A program made the position numbers and the translations under genes. From the NCBI GenBank assembly GCA_024449915.1, contig JAMZAV010000438.1, forward strand, positions 868,001 through 932,000: a stretch of 64,000 nt of DNA, read 5' to 3'. Source of the stretch: Sweltsa coloradensis (taxonomy: Eukaryota > Arthropoda > Insecta > Plecoptera > Chloroperlidae). Positions 58,061 through 64,000 of this stretch are shown one piece after another (position 1 is the first letter of the stretch; every line of letters starts with the position of its first letter). The notes under the pieces were generated by a model that was given only the letters and a program-made list of their open reading frames with translations, had not been told where the DNA came from and did no database searches.

Positions 58061-58854
58061 TAGGGATGTAAAGGCTTGGAAAAAAACGGATTTTTTGGAG
58101 AAAAAAACACATGTATTTCATTTTTTTCCTTGAGGTGCGGAAAAAAAGGCTTTTTTGGGAATTTTTCATGCAAATGAATGATGATTTTGCTTATGCCTGA
58201 ATTAGACGTTTCAATGTTTCGTTCAAGATCCATTGAATTCAAGGACAAAACACAATCAAAATGTGCAATGATAAGAAAATACAACAATAGGTACCTCCTT
58301 CACCTTGACCATATTTTGTCTTTCAATTCAATGAATCTTGAATGTGAACCATCTAATTCAGTCTTTAGACTAGGTTTATTTCTTTTGTTCTTGCCGTGTA
58401 ATAAGTGGGTGGTCACTGGCCAGTATAAAAACCATTCAGCCACCTGGGATAAAATCCATTCAGCCAGTACAGAGACAGGTACATAAAATTTTCTTTAAAT
58501 AAGGTTGCTGAATCTCTTAACTTGTTCCATTTCAACATACACAATTAAACTTATTTGAATTTAAATAACATTAAATAAACAATATTAAATTATTAACAGG
58601 TAGGCTTAATAATATTCACAACTGGCACTAAAGCCTCTACGTAGGAGGTCCTAGGCTTTTCACTATTGTGAGTGTTATTAAATTAAACTTTAGACCTTAT
58701 CAAAAATATAAAAAATTAAATTTTTGAAAATTCATACCATAGGACGACAAAAATCAAATTTTCCCAAAATTTCAGTTTTTTTTTCGGAAAAAAACACGGA
58801 AATTTATGTTTTTTTTTCCAAACTCTCAAAATTTCCGGAAACTTTGCATCCCTA
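58061..58854. mobile_element. Non-autonomous hAT-like element 4
   Basis: The ends are TAGGGATGTAAAG and CTTTGCATCCCTA, flanked by a perfect 8-bp duplication CTTAAGGG at 58053-58060 and 58855-58862. Subterminal runs of ggaaaaaaac and ttttttt motifs are mirrored at both ends. Its internal open frames are short and AT-biased; no transposase signature. Confidence 0.93.
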
Positions 58855-60594
58855 CTTAAGGGTATTCCATATGCTTCGGACTAATGCCCTAATCATATAT
58901 GCCACCACGGATGGCTATGTGATCGCTACCGCCGCGCCAATTGATTGTCCCGTCTGTTTTGGGGAATGGTCGTGGGGCTCGAAGCCTCTCCCCTGGTATT
59001 ATTTAGTGCCTGGTGCGAAGCACCTATAACTAAAAATCAGATGTTGCCAGAGTTGGGCGATGGAACTTCTACATGAAAATGAAAACGGGAGGTGAAGCAC
59101 AGGAGGTTGCAAGTTGTAACCAGGGGAGAGGTAGAGAAAAAGTAAATGAAATACAGTTTTTTTAACTTTTACATGTTTGTTTATATAATAGACAATAGGC
59201 ATAGGTAAATCAAATTTGTGCAATATTTTGGGTATTTTCAATACCCTTCTAATGGCAACCATCCAAAAAAACATAAATTTTCGTCTCCTAATCAAGGTCG
59301 ATACATCAAAACAATCGCTAACCATCTTGGTCTTGTTAAAATTACATTACAAAACAAATACTGAAAAGTTCTACTACAATAGGGCTAGCCACAAGCTCAG
59401 TGCGGCGTCTACCTGCAGATGTCGCATGATCGCCAACGGGTTCAATATTCCGCCGCTAGGGAGGGGGGGTACAAAAATGTAGTGTAGGATCCGTCAACGC
59501 ATGCTATTTCAGTGCTAAACATGTCATTGTTTATTCGTTTTGCGATGCTATAATTATGGAAATAATGTTGAATCTGAAATAATTATTGACTGATGATTGT
59601 GTGGCAGGTGTGAAAATAGTTTTTAGTTCTTCATCTTTTGTACTAAAGTGCAAGAGGATTCAACTTATTTAAATAGATTTAAGGCTGTTTTAAACATATT
59701 TTTAAAGTTTACAGGGAAGGCTGATTGTGATAAGATGGTTATTGGTTCTGAATAATATACTAAACTTGTATCTTACAAATAGACAACAAAATTAGCCAAC
59801 ACTTGCACTTCCGTGAGGTCAGAACCAACAATAATAAAGTCCCCAAAGCTTATCGTAACTTATTCAAACTGTAAATTTTCACAGCTTTCTTGGAAACATG
59901 AATATTTTACTCCTGGGTCGGTCCAAACTTAATCTTTAAATTTTCATGCATTTGAACATATTTATCAAAGTGCCCTTCGAACACGTTACGTTCAATTTTC
60001 ATTATCATCTTTTAAATTAGCTTTTACTTTAATAGCTGATATCATGTTTTAGTTTCATAATGTATTTGTAGCTATTACTTGATATTGTTATATGAGCATA
60101 TTTGTTAATTGTTGGCCTATTAAAGTATAATTACTTGTTGTTTATAGTAGAGATGATAGGAAGTTGTATCGTTAATTTCCATTAGTGGGCGGGTAGAGGT
60201 TATAAAATTCGTCTTGTGGTTAGTAAATTAAATATCAATTTAATTTTAAAAGATCCCTTTTTGACTGGTGCACAATAACAGTAATTCATTTACATAGTGA
60301 TGCAATGTTTAGTCCGATGCTTACAATTGGCATCAATTTCTCCAACTTCATCGTTACATACGAAACGTAGGGCCTACCTATATGCTACTACTGACAAGTC
60401 AAGTGACAAAGCAGGCCAGTTGACGTTTATTGGGTTACCGTTTAAACGTGATAAGTTAAAGGGGTTAAACGTTTAGGAAACTACCCGTTTTCCCCCCATT
60501 CCTATTGTGTACTATGTATTCTTAAAGTTATAATCCTCATAGGGAAAACATTTTTTAATTCAACCTTACTTTTGTTGACCCGGCTAAATCCAAC

Positions 60595-60870
60595 TTAACT
60601 GTTAATCTAGGTGCCCGTTAGGGCGCCGCAGCCAAGCCGCGGTGCGCTACACACTCAAGCACCTTATACACCAAGCAGAGTTGGGGTGATTTCGAGGTGT
60701 TACCCAGCCGTCATGTAACGTGATGTGAACTTGAAAACTATCACAATCGAGGGGATTTAGGTACCTGACAACACATGCCAAATTTTATTGGGGTACGATT
60801 ATTCCTTCTTGGTGAAAAAATGGCTTGAAACATGCTCAAAATCACTTTAAGGATGTTAGCTACTGCTAGC
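60595..60870 (-). repeat. Interspersed repeat, empty-site copy for hAT element 2
   Basis: The reverse complement matches 19030-19258 joined directly to 20043-20065, without the 776-bp hAT. Shared sequence includes ccgcggcttggctgcggc, tttcgaggtgttaccc (here reversed) and aaatttggcatgtgttgtc-like segments. It ends in a triple TAGCTACTGC repeat at about 60858-60890. Confidence 0.88.
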
Positions 60871-60895
60871 TACTGCTAGCTACTGCTAACATCTA

Positions 60896-61100
60896 ATACG
60901 TCGGCCCGCGATTCTGACCAGACGGGTGGGACTACAATGTTCATATTTTACATGGACATTAAGGTTATAGAAATATAGTCTCTTTTGAAAAAAAAAGTTG
61001 AAAAAGTTTGTTGGAAGGCTTCCAAATAAAGGTTTTAAAATAAGCCTTAAACACTTGGCATACAATCAACAAGTAACCATAGTTACTTGACACTTGTTGA
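60896..61100 (+). mobile_element. Family B rolling-circle fragment
   Basis: Matches the 3' half of family B (gattctgaccagacgggtgg, catggacattaaggttatag, aagtaaccatagttacttga). Neither terminus is present. Confidence 0.6.
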
Positions 61101-61659
61101 CGGTATAAGCAGAGTTAGGCGGGAAAGTGCGATACGTAAACAAATAGCGGACATTTAAAATGTTTCTTCTTTGTGTGGAACGAGAAAAGGTGTCATTATA
61201 CTCTCATAAAACAAATCAGAAACCGTCCCTGGCCTAGGCCCAGATGTGGAAAATTATTTATAATGCAAAAGTGTAGGTCTAAAGTTCCATTTGGCTATAG
61301 GACTAGTAAAATTCATCCTTACATTACATGTTTGACAAGCCTAGCCAACCCTATGCCAGCACAACATTGGACTGATATGAACTTGCTCAACTGTTTGTTT
61401 ACATAATTGCAACAATCAAATCATTTCATACAACTTGTCTTTCGATTGGCCCGCGTTTATGAAGGCACTGCCATCTAGAATAAATATAGAACTTTTTCGA
61501 GCTCTTTGCTATACGCAAATCTTTTTAAAGTGTTTGGATTTCGTGATACTCTTTCAACCATAGACATCCTATATAATTGGCTAGACCAGCAGTCGGTGGT
61601 CCACTTCCGGTACAATTAGAAGCCATCTTAAAATGACAGTTTACATGTTAATCAAATGG

Positions 61660-61707
61660 GAGCGATTTGTGGCCAAATAGTTCTCAAGATTGCCGCCAGG
61701 TTGACAG
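61660..61707 (+). other. Possible small 5' exon ending in a strong donor
   Basis: ATGGGAGCGATTTGTGGCC opens an 18-codon frame, after which comes TTGACAG|GTAAGC, a consensus donor. Upstream are GCCATCTTAAAATG (YY1-like) and ccacttccggta (ETS-like), as in many housekeeping promoters. No partner exon was recognised before 64000, so this is only a candidate. Confidence 0.2.
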
Positions 61708-62279
61708 GTAAGCATACTAGCCTTTAACACCAAATGATTACTAAATTCCCTTATGCAATCACTTCGTATTGTTTCTTTTGTTTAATACCATGCTGCACAA
61801 GCTAAAACCATATCAAACAATCCAGTAAAATACTTTATTGCATTAAAAAAGCATAAATTAAAACACCAAATCGCCATCTTGAAATGGGCCGGTTGAGTCT
61901 TCAATTTGCTACGCTCGCGCCTGTGCGGAGGTATAGGAGACTGCTAATCTAGCCTTCTATAGGGGTTTAATATCAATGCTTTCAACTCACAACCCATGAC
62001 GTTTTCCACGATACCGTTCAAGAATACCAATTCCTTCGAAAACGAAAACGACTTCGTTTTCAAATTGCGTTTTCAACTCATCTCCCACGAACTCAAGAAT
62101 TGGGGTCCAGTCCTTATACCGTCGTTATACCACCTATACCCAGGATGTACATGAATCCGGGTCTAGATATTTTACATCCTATATTGTTACTGCTAATACC
62201 ATAGAATTTAAATCAACTTTGATAAAAATATTATATTTTAGCAAATAATTTGTAATGGAACTTGAAAAAGTAATGAGAT

Positions 62280-62656
62280 CACACACATAACAAAAACTTG
62301 TAGAAATACAGCCAAACCTTACACACTCAAAAGGAATGAGATCTAAAAAAAGGGCCAAGCTCATCTACCCTTCCACATAAACGTACAGTGTCCCATAACA
62401 GCATCCTCGAAAAGCTTGGCAAAATAGAATTTGCATGTTATTACGTTTAAATTAATTAGAAAAAAAGAACTTGGATAAACTATTACGTTAAATTAATAAT
62501 CGCAAATTCTATTTTGCCAAGCTTTTCGAGGATGCTGTTATGGGACACTGTACGTTTATGTGGAAGGGTAGATGAGCTTGGCCCTTTTTTTAGATCTCAT
62601 TCCTTTTGAGTGTGTAAGGTTTGGCTGTATTTCTGCAAGTTTTTGTTATGTGTGTG
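62280..62656. repeat. Palindromic element, copy 2
   Basis: Same family as 18191-18607: arms with acacacataacaaaaacttg, agggccaagctcatctaccc, aagcttggcaaaatagaatt, centred near 62468. Preceded by the family B-like aacttgaaaaagtaatgaga. Confidence 0.8.
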
Positions 62657-63735
62657 TTAAATTATTAGAAAGAATAGTAACATAAAATACTATATGCATC
62701 ATCATGGTGTTATTTTGCTTTGAACATAATATGTTCATTATCATTGGCTAAGCACCCAAAGGCTAACATTGTTCGTGGTGAAAACATAGCCTACAAGGGA
62801 TTTATATCAATTTCCCACAGTCCATACGGAAGGCTTTGAAAAGTGGTTAATACTTAATAATATACGTATTTCACGTATTCTTTGTTAGTGAACTTAGAAT
62901 ACGAGTGGCAAATAACAAAACGATGATGTTTTGTTGATATATTGATCTACAAAGTATTCAAACGAGTGTAAAACAGTGAGAAACTGCTGTAGCGCCCATT
63001 CTCAATGGTCAAATTTGTACCCCCCGTCCACGCCCACTGAGGTGACAGTGACGCGCGCTACTAGAGCGATCTAGCGGTTCCTAGTGAACTAACAGTCTGT
63101 GACGTAGATTCTGTCTAGCCCTATAGTTCTACGGCTTTGATGCCAGGTTGGGGGGGGGGAGTGGGAAATAACTGGGAAATCAATGCTGGGAGTGCTAAAT
63201 AACATCATCGGCAACAGACATCAAGACAGCCTCCTTTAACCTACATTTATGTGAATTTGCTTCATGCAGAATCATTCATCATCATTAGAAAAGTCATTCC
63301 AGTTCACAAAAAGATAATGTTCAAAACATGTTCTGCTAGCTTTAAAAATAGCTAAGCATAGAAAAAGTTGCGAGTACATTATCTCACTTTGATGAGGAGG
63401 TTGTCCTCTTGAGTTCTATTGTGTAACTGTGACCATGGGGCGTAATTCCTTCTTCATTTTCGAGACGTACGGAGTTATACTTGCTACATAATCACTGCGT
63501 AATGGAATGGGGGAGGAGGGAGAGGAACCGTAAAAGTTTGGAAGAAAGAAGTAGATTTCACAAAATATAAAATTAACAGTAACAGTAACAGTAACAGACA
63601 TTGGTTCTTTCATGCAACCAATACAAAACATCCCGCATTATTTAATTAGTATTAAATAATTGATAGTATAACCTCCAAATTTGCTTGCTGCAAGCTATGT
63701 GTGAGCTTATGAATGTAGCTTAGCAGCCTTAGTAT

Positions 63736-63765
63736 TTTTATATATATATATATATATATATTTAT
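63736..63765. repeat. (TA)n microsatellite
   Basis: About 13 TA units (tatatatatata), near the transporter exon at 63849. Confidence 0.9.
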
Positions 63766-63848
63766 GGAAGGCTAATAACTAAGTAATAAATGAAATGCCT
63801 AAAAGATTAGTAGAACAGCACGACGAGTAAAATACCGGTAATGCCTAC

Positions 63849-64000
63849 CTGCCCCACACCCCAACTGCTCTGTGTGCTATTGTAGGATAGGGATTGCGAA
63901 CTGGTTGTCTATATTCTGGATACCTTTCTTCTAGTATAGCCCAGCACGCACCCAAGCGGCTTCCGCCATATCCAGCATTAACACAGAAGACAACAACAAG
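63849..64000 (-). CDS. Amino-acid transporter, first visible exon (5' partial)
   Basis: Read from the window edge it encodes LVVVFCVNAGYGGSRLGACW, then AILEERYPEYRQPVRNPYPT and IAHRAVGVWG, with donor GGCAG|GTAGGC in phase with the next exon. The N-A-GYGG-x-RLG-x-CW sequence and the ERYPEYR...PYP-x-I loop are diagnostic of an invertebrate Aa_trans subgroup related to vacuolar/plasma-membrane amino-acid carriers. The N-terminus and first helix lie beyond 64000. Together the five exons give about 375 residues with nine to ten membrane helices; the complete family member usually has eleven. Confidence 0.93.

Noticed and set aside
61173..61406. 77-codon plus-strand ORF
   Set aside because: No domain, no splice signals that extend it, and no similarity to known families that I can see.

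Overview
The window is an AT-rich piece of a nuclear metazoan genome, most likely an invertebrate. The evidence is spliced genes with GT-AG introns, a recognisable nucleolar rRNA methyltransferase (RRP8), an Aa_trans amino-acid transporter, and a dense, diverse load of eukaryotic transposons (several LINE lineages, a Penelope-like element, hAT, Tc1/pogo-like, and many rolling-circle elements of Helentron/Helitron2 style). The heptamer AGGCCTA is scattered throughout. I cannot name the species.

Host genes. RRP8 is on the plus strand in four exons (1-785, 8478-8639, 20671-20907, 21138-21354). All three splice joins restore the reading frame and the family's conserved order; only the extreme 5' end may lie outside the window. 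The amino-acid transporter is on the minus strand in five visible exons (63849-64000, 57021-57209, 52504-52955, 49883-50075, 48593-48731); its first exon(s) lie beyond 64000. The two genes are convergent, with about 27 kb between their stop codons.

Layout. RRP8 intron 1 (786-8477) holds a decayed LINE (about 1915-4965, minus), a cluster of tRNA-like SINE heads and hairpin repeats (4970-5625), and nested rolling-circle elements (5624-7924). RRP8 intron 2 (8640-20670) holds a long LINE (about 8865-13640, minus) interrupted by a hAT element and a TA-flanked MITE, then more rolling-circle elements, tandem repeats, foldbacks and a hAT with perfect 8-bp target duplications. The intergenic part (21.5-48.5 kb) holds a Penelope-like element (about 24.35-25.87 kb), LINE remnants, a four-deep nest of insertions (33.3-38.0 kb), foldback elements, a small hAT and an inverted pair of rolling-circle elements (44.65-46.83 kb). 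The transporter introns hold RTE-like LINE tails, a THAP-domain remnant, rolling-circle elements, a pogo-like MITE, a hAT and a palindromic repeat.

Most distinctive signal. At least four sequence-unrelated repeat families (called A, B, C and D here) share one terminal grammar. They have a 5' end such as TTGGATGAGCG, an inverted copy of that end placed about 25-35 bases inside the 3' end, a short AACG(C)...(G)CGTT stem, a CTAG terminus, and nearly always a T just outside. No target-site duplication is seen, and one insertion can be compared with an unoccupied paralogous site inside the same window. This matches the asymmetric-terminal-inverted-repeat layout known for Helentron/Helitron2 elements; no Rep/helicase gene is present, so all are non-autonomous. 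One copy begins 5 bases after the RRP8 polyadenylation signal.
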